Part shown: piece after piece, positions 21,419 to 32,342 of the stretch
How the letters are laid out: the number at the start of each line of letters is the position of its first letter
Position numbering within the stretch: position 1 is the stretch's first letter
From: Malus domestica
Taxonomy: Eukaryota; Streptophyta; Magnoliopsida; Rosales; Rosaceae
Assembly (NCBI RefSeq): GCF_042453785.1
Contig: NC_091671.1
Location: 14,640,001 to 14,704,000 of the forward strand
Direction of reading: 5' to 3'
DNA length: 64,000 nucleotides
Program-made: the position numbers and the translations under genes
The notes under the pieces: generated by a model
Database searches by the model: none
Told to the model about the DNA's origin: nothing
What the model saw: only the letters and a program-made list of their open reading frames with translations

Positions 21419-21837
21419 GCAATAATCACTGTTCTAAAAATCTCCGTCTAAGCCCCGCCTAGGCGCTAGGCTGTTGACCACCGTCCCGATTAATGCCTAG
21501 ACGTTTGAAAATTAAGAAATGACGCCTAGATCTGCTGAGGCGCCCACCTAGAACGCCTGAGCACTCGCTTAACCCGTCCAGACCCGGCTAGGCACCTGCT
21601 TAGGTCAGGCTCACTTAGACAGAAAATAGATAACTTTCAATTTGCATTTTATTTATTTTTTCAATAAATTGTAAGAGACTTGTTGCATACTTAAATGAAC
21701 ACACATTATATCCTTGTTCCCCATGTTCCGCCTAGTCTGCCTAGGTGCCCACCTAGACCCCACCTAGTCGCTTAGGCACTAGGCCCCAATCCACCGCACG
21801 ACTAGCGCTTAGCGTCTTTTAGAACCTTGGCAGTAAT
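21419..21837. mobile_element. hAT-type MITE
   Basis: The element at 21427-21829 (403 bp) starts CACTGTTCTAAAA and ends TTTTAGAACCTTG, inverse copies with two differences. It is flanked by GCAATAAT (21419-21426) and GCAGTAAT (21830-21837), an 8-bp target duplication with one change. The interior is rich in CGCCTAGGCG-like words. No coding capacity. Confidence 0.75.
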
Positions 21838-21926
21838 GTAATTTCGCACTATCAAAATTTTCTATTTTTTTTCTTCCGTCACCCATATGTTAGCATATAT
21901 CTAATTTAAAAAAAATATAATCATAA

Positions 21927-21930
<4 letters not shown>

Positions 21931-21989
<59 letters not shown>

Positions 21990-21991
21990 AC
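21931..21991. repeat. (CT)n(CA)n microsatellite
   Basis: CT repeat at 21931-21965 running directly into a CA repeat ending at 21991. Confidence 0.95.
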
Positions 21992-22205
21992 TCCCTCATT
22001 CTTTAACATTTCTCTTCTCTTCAACTTCTCTCTCAACCATATATTTTTCAAAAAGAAAAATAACAAAAAACTTGCTTCCCATAAAAATATGCGGGTTTAA
22101 GCTAGGACTAGTATATGCCCACACACAAAGTGTGTGTGAAACTTTTTATTTTGTTTTTAAAATTGAAGGATAGAGGAAGAAGTGAGAGAGAATGTGGGAG
22201 TGTGA

Positions 22206-22689
22206 TGCAGGGCGCAACGGACAAAAAAGGATTAAAATGATAGATAGAATGGATAGGTAGGGTCCACTATCTCATAGTGCAAGGAGAAACATGAGAACCC
22301 TATAAACTTTAGTTCTAGTACCAATATGTGACGTAGACACTAGAAACAAAAGCTGAACAATCTCACAAAGAGAAAGGCACAAAACTGAAACAAAGAAACA
22401 CTCTGAGTATTTTCATTAATTAAAAAAAGTCTAACTCCCCCATCTTACAGAAAGAGGTGGTATTTATAACTATTTTGTAACATACATTCAGAATAAAAAG
22501 GCAATAAACTTAAAACGACAAAAAAACTAAAAATTACATAAAGAAAGTAATCCAATCAGCCAAAAAAGGTCCAAAACGCCCTGACCATTATTAGAAGCTA
22601 CTAATGGCTGTTATTAAGTTCTTCGGATTGGTTATAGTCATTCATTTTATCCCAATGATTCAATAAATGCACTGGCCAACTGATCTGCA
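22206..22689 (-). repeat. 3' LTR of the nested Gypsy element
   Basis: 484 bp matching 23931-24045 plus 25758-26130, including the GATCTGCA end and the TCCCCCATCTTACAG block. Confidence 0.75.
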
Positions 22690-22774
22690 TCATCCTCTCC
22701 AGGTTGGAGAAAATTCACCCTCAAATTTGCATTTCCAGTATCGTCGATGTCCCCTCTGTATGGAATGAGATGTT

Positions 22775-23191
22775 TCACATTGAACACATCAAATATGGCT
22801 TGGTAACTTTAGTGTCACGATTGAAACAATCGAACTTGGTACCAAGAAGTTGGTACACTCCACAAAAGAATGGCTTAGCAACTTCTGAAGCATATGTTGT
22901 CTTCTTGCAGGCAATAAGGTAAGCCATTTTGAAAAATCGATCCACCATAACAAAAATTGAGTTTACACCATGCTGAGTACGAGGCAAACCCAAAACAAAA
23001 TCCATGCTCATATCCACCCATGGTTGTGATGGAATAGGTAATGGCATGTACAATGCAATGTTCGTTGCCTTGCCCTTAGAAACTTGACAGCTTCGACATT
23101 GTTCCACAAAACAATATACATCTTTGCGCATGGCAGGCCATAAATGAGAAAAAGCACTAGTGTAAAGGTTTTTCCTTTCCCACATGGCCAT
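22775..23191 (-). pseudogene. Gypsy integrase fragment
   Basis: The minus-strand frame reads through the second half of the HHCC zinc finger (CRSCQVSKGKAT), then the start of the integrase core (PWVDMSMDFVLGLPRT, FVMVDRF.KMAYLIACKK). The first catalytic Asp is visible in MDF; the sequence degrades before the second Asp and the Glu. The style resembles Reina-type chromoviruses. The upstream frame at 23222-23443 is too degraded to assign. Confidence 0.7.
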
Positions 23192-23913
23192 CGTTATGTA
23201 ACTCTTGTATGATTTGCAACCTTAAACCAGACTCAAGTGTACAAAGTTGATTCCCTTTAAAGAGAAACCTATCATGCTTCTTGAATAAACTTGTCCCCGA
23301 GTTTTGTTTGGTCTTCCTTTATCTTTCAGATACCCAACAAATACTTGCCACAATAGCCAATTAAGAACCACAAATTCAGCATGCATCAACATATCCAAAT
23401 AGTACAAAATTCCAAATAATTTCATTCTTCTCCACTTTCTCATGTTCTACTTGGAATTTAATATTTTCTTGATGACATAAATTGCATTCTAGTGCACATA
23501 CAATTTCCAGCAAACATCTTGATATTTTTTACTTTGAAAAATGTAGACATAATTTGAACAATGTGAAAAATTTCTTTTCTCGAAGTAAAATTTTGTAGCA
23601 TGACAAGCAATGAACAATTCCCAAACATAATCATAAAAGTTATAGAAATGTAGAACAGATTTTACCTCAATACCTCAACCATTGAACCCAAATCTTCATC
23701 ACCATTGCATTCATCTAGAATTAGGGCAGAATCCTAATTGACAACACAATGAGCTTCGATTTGCAGAGTAAATTGAATTTCATTAGCTACTTTAATCACA
23801 AGCATGTAATCTTCATCATATTCATCATAAATTGGTAGATAATTCCAATCAGCTAAAATATTGATTTCGTAAAACCTAACAATAGCAATATGATAACCCA
23901 AGAATCGATTAGG

Positions 23914-23925
23914 GCTCTGATACCA
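23914..23925 (-). other. Primer-binding site (tRNA-iMet type)
   Basis: The minus strand reads TGGTATCAGAGC, the standard plant retrotransposon primer site complementary to initiator tRNA-Met. It lies 5 bp inside the 5' LTR end at 23931. Confidence 0.85.
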
Positions 23926-24042
23926 ACTAATGTAGCGCACAGTGGACAAAAATGAATTAAAATGATAGATAAAATGGGTAGGTAGGGTCCAATATCTCCT
24001 AGTGCAATGAGAGACCTAAAAACCCTATAAAATTTAGTTCTA

Positions 24043-25760
24043 GTACACTACTACAAAATTACCTATAACTGGCGGTTCAAAAACCGACAAGAAAACATAA
24101 TTTATATTGGATATTTGGTAAAAATCCAACAAAAACTCATGCAATGTCAGATAATAGAACCGACACCAATGCTAAGGTCACGAAAAAGCTTTTGATGTTG
24201 GTTAGTCCCCTTAATCCACCCTGAAGAAGGAAAGCAATGTAAAATACAAAAGGATAGTAGCATCGGTTAAAAGTGACATCGAGGCTCACGTCGGATACAT
24301 GCGATATTAAGTATTGACAAAGACTGTCGGATGGAGCAGACTGATGTCTGTCTTAACTAACACCACCTAACGAACAATACGACCAACAAAGAATTGGAGG
24401 CCAGCTTTAATTGACTTGGACACCGACTTCTTCCTTTCCCCGCCTTTTCTTTTGCTGGAGTCCTTGGTGGCTTTCGTGGCTTCCATTCTCCCTGAGTTTT
24501 TGGGGAAATGAAAACGATTAGTTTAAGAGGGAAAACAAATTGTTGAGAACTGAGATGCACTCGGATTTGAATTTTGGTCTGGAACGGTTTGGTGCGTGGT
24601 GTTATTCACTTCGATGAGACATGACTTCGTTGGATTTCCTTGCTGGTTTTCAGGGAATAATAACACCTATACATGCAGAGGCTTAATCCTTCAAATCTCT
24701 CTCATTTTCAGTAATTTTCCCTACTAAAAGCTTATAAGCTTACCTAGAACACCAGAATAAACAATTTTGAGCTGAAACTAGCTCAAGTTTGAGGAGACCT
24801 CGTCAGATTCCATCATCGGAACTGGAGAGGTTGCACAGAAAGGTTGTAAGGGTTAACACTTAACACCTTACCTAGGGTTGAAGATTGGCGATTGGGGTTC
24901 CTCTCGAATTTCATCGGGGTTGTTGGAGACACACACATTGAAGACCTTAAATCCAACATGCAGAATGAGGAAACTCTTACCTCAAATTAGAAGGAGTTAA
25001 GCGCCAGCTCGATTGATAGTAAGTTTGTCGGATTTCTCGAGAAATACACTTGAGAACCCACATAGCACAGAAGCTCAAGTTTGATATGTTCCAGACCATG
25101 GATCATGCATGCAAGGCTCTTGAGCAGATCCCCTAGTTACTGTGGTGCTAAATTCGTGGTTTGGGGTTCTAATTTTGGCTGGGTTCTAAAGTAGTGATGA
25201 TGATGCTCTCGGTTACTAGAGAGAAAGCTGCAGAGTATTATTGAGAAAAGAGTTAGAGAGAGAGTGATCTAGAGAGAAATCACGGGGGTGGGAAGAAAAA
25301 CAATGGGCCAGTTTACAAACATAGTAGTGGGTCCCTCACCTAAATTTTTAAAAACAGGTTGTTACAGTCTAGTGGGGTTTGCCATGTTGGCGATCCAAGT
25401 GCTTTTGGGGTGGCCGATTGAATTGGTTTCAAGTTATTTAAAAATAATTATTAGTGTCGGCTACAACCAACGCCGGGTTTTAAAATATTTAAAAATGATT
25501 ATTAGTGTCAGGTAGAAGCGACACAAATTTTTTTAACCAACACTAACTTTATGTCGGTTGAAAGCAACACATTTTTCTTTTTATACGACATCACCATTTA
25601 GAAGATTAAAAGCTATGTCAGTTATAAGCGACATAGACAATTTATGTTGGTTATATTCGACACTATGTAAAGAGGGTGTTGGAAATGTGTTATCCGCTAG
25701 TATATTATATAAAACCGACACCAACCACCGATACAATAAGCCACTTTTGTAGTAGTGGTA
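24043..25760. mobile_element. Non-autonomous CACTA (En/Spm) element
   Basis: The element at 24046-25757 (1712 bp) starts CACTACTACAAAA and ends TTTTGTAGTAGTG, perfect 13-bp inverted repeats. A 3-bp duplication GTA lies at 24043-24045 and 25758-25760. The other LTR preserves the empty site (CTAGTACCA near 22317). Subterminal words of the TGTCGGTT..AGCGACA type recur at 25455-25740 and near 24060-24180. No transposase frame; ORFs inside show no domain. Confidence 0.9.
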
Positions 25761-26133
25761 CCAGCTTACGACGTAGACATTAGAAACAAAAGCTGAACAA
25801 TCTCACAAAGAGAAAGACACAAAACTGAAACAGAGAAACATTATGAGTATTTTCATTAATAAAAAAACATCTGACTCCCCCATCTTACAGGAAAAGGTAG
25901 TATTTATAACCATTTTGTAACATACGTTCATAAATTAAAAAGGCAATAAACTTAAAATGACAAAAAACTGAAAGTTACATAAAGAAAGTAATCCACTCAG
26001 CCAAAAAATGTCCAAAACGCCCTGGCTATTATTAGGAGCTACTAGTGGTTGTTATTAAGTTCTTTTGACTGGTTATAGTCATTCATTTTATCCCAGTGAT
26101 TCAATAAATGCACTGACCAACTGATCTGCATTA

Positions 26134-26424
26134 GAGTGGGGAAAGAGAGAGAGGAAGAGAGGTTTATTTTTTATTTATTTATTTTAATTAGAGATGTTAA
26201 AATCACTTGTAGGTGAGCCTTAAACCAAAAACAACAAAATTTTATTTTGTAAAATTACGTTACTACTCTCAACTTTTTTTGTTAAATAATCTTTTCACCC
26301 TCTTTTAGTTAACAAAGAGAATTCTATTAATATGTAGTTTAGAGATTATAATCACAAAGTTATATCAAATGTACAAAACATCTTTTATCATCATATAATT
26401 TCATATCAGTCTTTTTAACAAAAA
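26134..26424. other. Intergenic, nothing recognised
   Basis: AT-rich spacer between the Gypsy element and the L1 LINE. Confidence 0.4.
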
Positions 26425-29290
26425 CATTGGGATATTGTTGGCAACGATGTATGCAATGGCGTCCGGGCATTCCTCTCATCGGGAAGAATGTTGAAAAAGA
26501 TCAATTACACTCATGTTACTCTTATTCCGAAGAATAAAGATCCGACAGTGATGACATAGTTACGTCCGATTAGCTTATGCAATGTCATTTACACAATTTG
26601 CTCTAAAGTTTTAACCAATAAACTAAAAAGGGTGATTCCGGAGATTGTTTCTACTAATCAAAGAGCTTTTGTGCTGGGGAGATTGATTTTGGATAATAGC
26701 TTGGTAGCTTCGGAAATTGCTTATTATATGAATAACAAGTATTTTGGATGGGATGGAGTGATGACATTGAAACTGGATATAAGTAAGGCGTACGACCGTA
26801 TCGAATGGGGTTTCCTGAAAAAGTTGGGCTTTGCGGACAGGTGGATTAATTTGATGATGGCGTGTGTGTCTACCGTTTCATACTCGTTTAAGGTAAATGG
26901 TGAGCCAGTGGGACATGTTCACTTGAAGCAGGGGATTCGACAAGGTGACCCTTTTACTCTGTTTCTCTTTGTGTTATGTGCGGAAGGTCTTTCGGCTCTT
27001 TTCGATGCTTGGGAGAAGCAGGGACGGATTAGAGGGGTCAAAGTGTGTAAGGGCACTCCGGTTGTGAATCATCTTTTGTTTGCGGATGACAGTTTCATTT
27101 TCGCCAGGGGGCACAATTCAGGAATGCCTACAGGTGAAACATTTGTTGAAAACATATGAAGATGTATCAGGACAAGCTATTAATTATGCTAAGAGTTGTG
27201 TAGCTTTCGGTGGAAAATTGACCGAGTATGATGGACAGTTGTTGGCGGATTGCTTGGGTATGCTGCAGGTAATTTTCCATGATCGCTATCTTGGCTTACT
27301 GGTTCTTGTGGGAAAATCGAAGAAGGATACGTTCGCATACATTAAAGATCGATTGTGGAAAAAAATTAAATGGTTGGAAAGGAAGCCTTCCGAGTAGTGC
27401 CGGGAAAGAGATATTGATAAAAACTGTAGCCCAAGTTGTACCCCTATACACCATGCAAACCTTCTTGCTACCAAAAATTTTCTGCGATGAGTTAAATCAA
27501 ATGGTCGCACAATTTTGATGGGGAAAGGAACAAGGGAAGCGAAGGATACATTGGATTTGGTGGAAAAAGTTATGTAAACCAAAGGGAGAGAGTGGTCTTG
27601 GCTTTAAGGATATCTATGCCTTTAATCTAGCTTTGTTCGCAAAGCAATGGTGGCGATTGATACACGAACAATTCTCTCTAGCATCCCAAATTTTTAAAGC
27701 CAAATATTATCTACAAACTGATTTTCTTTCGTTACTAGTGAAGACAAGTTCATCTTATGGTTGGAGAAGTAGAGCAGAAGCCCGCAAAGTAATTAAGGCT
27801 GGAGCTCAATGGAGAGTGGGGGATGGTGCTTCTATTAAAATTTGGTGTGATAGTTGGTTGCCAAGGGAAACTTTCTTCAAAGTTCTTAACCCTATACCTA
27901 TGAGAATGAATCAGTCCACTACGGTGGAGAAGTTGATCTCGGTGGAGGGAAGGATTGCATGGAACATGGAAGTGGTAAATAGTATTTTTTTTTGGTGGAG
28001 GAAGCTCGATTGATTCAGACCATACCACTTAGTATCACTCAGACACCGGATGTTTTAATCTGGTCCACATAGTCGAATGGGAAGTTTACAATGAAAAGTG
28101 CCTTTTTTTTCGCTCGGATTAGTGGAGAAGTCAATGGACAAGAAAGTAGTGGTTCTTCGATTACACTTAAGATGAATTTTTGTGGAAGTCTTTGTGGAGA
28201 GCTCGGGTACCTGAGAAAGTAAAGATTTGTGTGTGGTGATGTTGTATGAATGCATTACCAACACGGGGACAATCTAAAAATAAAGAAAATCACTACAGAT
28301 GCTACTTGTATGTTCTGTAACGGCGAAGAAGAAACCTTGGTGCATTTGATGAGGAATTGTCCTAGAATGGCTTCAATTTGGTTAATAAGCCCGTTGGGTC
28401 TACGAAGTAGAATAGACAATAGGGGACATTTGGTGGATTGGTTCACAAGACTGGCTAGTGATTTATCAAGAGAAAGCTTGGATTTGTTACTTGTGATTAT
28501 TTGGAGCATTTGGAAGGAACAGAACTCGTTTTTATGGCAGGGAAAGGCGCTTGAATTGTTGGAGTTGGTTTCCAGAGCACAAAGTTGGTTACAGGAATTC
28601 CAACGATGGCATGAGAATAATCAAACACGCAGCAGCAACGAACCAAAGAAATGGAAGAAATTGGAATTGAGCTGGGTAAAATGTAACTTTGATGCGGCCT
28701 GGGATGAACAACATGAGGTAGGTGGTGTTGGGGTGGTGATTCGAAATGAGAAGGGGGAGTTTATAGTAGCAAAGGTGACACAACACACTGCCATTTTCTC
28801 CTCGCAACTGGCTGAGATGATGGCAGCAAGGGACACGACTATGTTTGTCAAGGAGTGGCAATTCCTAGCTTTGGTTCTTGAAGGTGATGCATTGCTTGTG
28901 ATGGCAAGACTAAAAAATGAAGGAAGTGATGACAACTCACATTTTGGAAACATTCTACATGACACGCGTTCAATTGTTCATTCATTGCCAAAGTGGAAGG
29001 GAGACGAACAAGGTGGCACACAGGCTAGCACGTATGAGCTTGAGTTATGGTAACACTGTGACTTGGTTTGAGGAACCCCCTGATGTAATTCTTGATCTTC
29101 TCTTTGAGGATAGTAATTCCTAATTAATTATGTTGGTGCGGGACACTTTTTTTTCCCTTCAACCGGATTGAAAATCCTAGCAAGATTTTTATCGAGGCTC
29201 TCTGTTAGTACCCTATCCTCATTGATGTACGTATCCATTTCTTATTAACGAATATCATACCTTTTCAAAAAAAAAAAAAAAAAAAAAAAG
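26425..29290 (+). pseudogene. 5'-truncated L1-type LINE with reverse transcriptase and RNase H
   Basis: The homology starts mid-RT (GRMLKKINYTHVTLIPK, RPISLCNVIY). RT motifs run through the catalytic LLFADDSF at about 27067-27093. Then come the connection/zf-RVT region (KIWCDSWLP, LVKTSSSYGWRS) and a C-terminal RNase H (CNFDAAWD, QLAEMMAARD, VLEGDALLV), giving the D-E-D set at about 28690-28900. A poly(A) tail lies at 29267-29289. Lesions include a stop at 26557-26559, frameshifts near 27115 and 27390, a stop near 27516, and several stops at 28011-28250. No endonuclease domain is present. A target duplication could not be recognised. Confidence 0.85.
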
Positions 29291-31896
29291 CCACCAATCA
29301 CGATACGTATATAATCAAGTTTTCTATATAGCCATATAGGTCAACGGGGGTTTCTGATAGGTAAAACCACAAATCAAATGTTATTTATTGCCAATGAAAA
29401 GGGCCACCATACGAATATTTATCCGAGTGATGACCGTTGCATGAAGAAATATGCAAAGAAAGGTATGGGTTGCCATCCCATCCCAGTCTCTTAGCATTAA
29501 CAAATTAACTTCTGATACGTAACATCTTCGCTTTCTTCTTATAAATATATCCTTTCGTTTTCTCCCTTCGATATCATTTGGGGGATCAATCGAATTCATA
29601 AGCAACTTTTCTTTTTGGCTTTTCTTATGAACTTATTACATCTTCAAAGGGATAAGATCATGCCATCTTATCCAATCCATTTTACAACTAACCCAAATAT
29701 ATTCTTTCCCTTTATTCTAGTATAATTTATGATGACTCACATGATTATACATTTGGTAGTAAACTTTTATATTGGTAAATATGTAATTGGTTTCGTTAGA
29801 TTTCAATATTGATTAATTATCCTCATGAATAATGTGACAAACTCAATATAAAAGATAGATTCAAAGACGGTGTTGAGCCGTGTAAGCGGTTCAACGGCAG
29901 AAAGCTCCCAATTATAGGCACCCCACCCCCAAGATTTTCATCCTCTTATATTTCATATGAACATATTAAGTAGAAATTGTGATTGTTTATTGAATTTGGC
30001 TTGATTACATTGTCCAAAAAAATCTTAAAATGCTATCTTAAGGAAGCAGTAAGTCTTCAGTAGTTTAGACTGCGGGGTAGCTTGGCTTTATATTCATTAG
30101 ATTGACAGGTAAATAAAAATAGTATTTTCTTAATTCAATCATGACCATTCATTTCTTGCATTCTGAGTAGTCCGGACTATTAGAGAAAAATTACTTAAGA
30201 AGTGCTCTATTATAAATTTGCACAAAATCTCCGAAATGTTAGAGACAGCTTCGGATAAGTTGGTGCTTATATAAATTCATATATCTACACACACACACGC
30301 GCACACATAGTTCTTTCAATAACCACATGATTGTCTATCTAGGGTAGGTGACATCTACCAAATTGATTGATGAAGGAAGACAAGAAATAAAGGGAGGCAT
30401 CACTAGTGCAGGTTGGTCTAGCAAGACAGCTAGCATATAACCTAAGCTAAGCTAAGCAAACAAAATATGTGAACAAAAACGGCCAAGTCGCAGTCTCGAT
30501 CGGCATAAATTCATGCAAATTGCAATGCAAGAGTCTAAACTAGGTCCATGCACTTGGACTCGCTCATTATTCGATTCCAAAATTGTCTTACAATTCAAGG
30601 GGACAAACAATGCATACGACAAGTCCATATGGACCAGCTTTGGCTCTATCATTGGCTGCTGACATAATAATTCTCTATCTCTATCTTGACAATAACTTAA
30701 ATAACACGGATACACTTAACGTGATGTCTGTGCTAAAATCACAAAGATATTTGAATAGAAACTTATGGATGTTTTTATTTCATTAGCTTGAAACTCCATC
30801 CAATGGTATACGCGTAACATGCAAGTTCTTCTCGTATATCTAGACCTCAGTCACTCTCATGCACGACCGCGCATGCATGAATGCCGACCCGTTTTTGTGT
30901 CCACTACTTGGAAATATTCAAACTTTTATTTCTTGTGGACATGGCTTAATTTTCTACTACTTGTTATGTATTTGGTTTTGTTTGGCGGGGAGATTGGTAC
31001 AAATATATAATTGGTCATGGTGCCGTGCCTGGACAGGCTTTTATTTATTTATTTTCTTTAGTTTCATATACGGGAAAGTTTGCTTGTAATGTTTAAAGCT
31101 CTAATATGTTGGATGCGAACTTGTTTCTATTGAAAGTATGTAAATAGTAAGTACCCTATAAATAACACTTGGCTAAATAAGAGCATGGGACAATTGTAAC
31201 TTCATGAAAACGTCAGTTGGTATACATAAGTATAAGAAGTAATAACTAAGAAACTTCAAGTATTTGACAAGCCACTTTAGATCCGTATTACATTTAAAAT
31301 GACGAAAAATTATTGAGTGGCACAGAAACATATAATTAATACATATTATGGTACTGGTGTATGATCAATCAAGTTTATAATTTGTGGTATAGTATTAATA
31401 AATAAAGCGTGTTAACACATGAGTATCATGTGACACTATTCAAGTATCACGCTCAAGGTAATATTGTAACAAATTTATTTCATTAAGATTGAAATATGAC
31501 TTAAGATTTTGCTCAATTTTTTTTCTTTGAATTATAATTCCAAAGGTAAGATATTAGTAGTTACAATTTAAGAAACTAGCGTTATGGGTATCCTCAATGT
31601 ATTCTATAAACAATCTATGTATTATGTTCGACGAAAGCTATAAGTACTAGGAAAAAAATCTAATCCTTTTATATTGCCCCTTTTTTCTTGTGTTAGGTTC
31701 AAATGACGCCATATTAATTTAAATACTCTTGAGTTTATTCCTCCTATTACCAATTAATTTTAGAATTGTATCCTCACATCTAATAATAACAAAGAAGAAT
31801 CTCATTACAAGAGAGTTGTAAGTGATCAAATTGTTAAGTGCATACTCGAGGAAGGTCCTATGTTCGGTTCTTCCTCTTTCTCTAATATCATTCATA
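29291..31896. other. 2.6 kb intergenic, no feature recognised
   Basis: AT-rich, low repeat content by eye. Only a short CA-rich patch at 30288-30305 and scattered short ORFs without family resemblance. Confidence 0.45.
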
Positions 31897-32340
31897 TTAA
31901 AAAATAATCTCAATTAGTGGTGTCTTTGTTTCCACCAAACACACCAACCGATAATACTCATGATAATCAGCGCAGGGAAGTGCATTGGCAAAGGTATGCC
32001 ACTTCTTCTTAGATCCCAACTTGAAACGTCGAAGCATCTCTCCCTGATTACCAGCTGTATCAGTGTCATAACGAGACAAATCAGTAAACTTCCTATAATA
32101 TTCATGTGCCGACATATTTCTCTGTTTCAACCTAGTGAATTCCTGCTTCTTACGGTCAATATACTCAGGAGGGACAAATCTCTTCATAAAATGCTCTTTA
32201 AACACTTTCCAGTCGGCTGCCGTCTCAGGTGACATGTACCTAGCCTGATTCATCCACCATGCTGCTGGTTCTCGACCCAAAAACCAAGTGGTGGTCTCCA
32301 CCCACCTATTAGCAGGGAGATTCCCCTGACTCTGCATCAC
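31897..32340 (-). pseudogene. Inverted N-terminal gag fragment of the Gypsy element
   Basis: The minus strand encodes the central retrotrans_gag block (WVETTTWFLGREPAAWWMNQ, DWKVFKEHFMKRFVPP, RKKQEFTRLKQ, ADYHEYYR). This is the part expected just upstream of the plus-strand gag C-terminus at 32343. It lies head-to-head with it, so the front of gag is inverted at about 32340. The frame is open until 31897 and leads into non-gag sequence. Confidence 0.8.
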
Positions 32341-32342
32341 CT

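Larger units (their letters stand above)
22206..26130 (-). mobile_element. Gypsy-type LTR retrotransposon, internally deleted, with a CACTA nest
   Basis: Two direct LTRs at 22206-22689 (3' LTR in element sense) and 23931-26130 (5' LTR, enlarged by the CACTA insert) flank a short interior with an integrase relic. The primer-binding site and integrase orientation set the minus strand. A purine-rich tract (GGAGAGGATGA) adjoins the 3' LTR at 22690-22700. LTRs begin TGCAGATCAG and end (C)TACA/TGCA. Most of gag-pol is gone. Flanking 5-mers TGTGA/TTAGA agree at only 3 of 5 positions. Confidence 0.75.

Noticed and set aside
22198-26138. GAGTG at both sides of the Gypsy element as a 5-bp target duplication
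   Set aside because: It would require LTR ends inconsistent with the TGCAGATC start and TGCA/TACA end seen in both LTRs; the adjacent 5-mers match only weakly.
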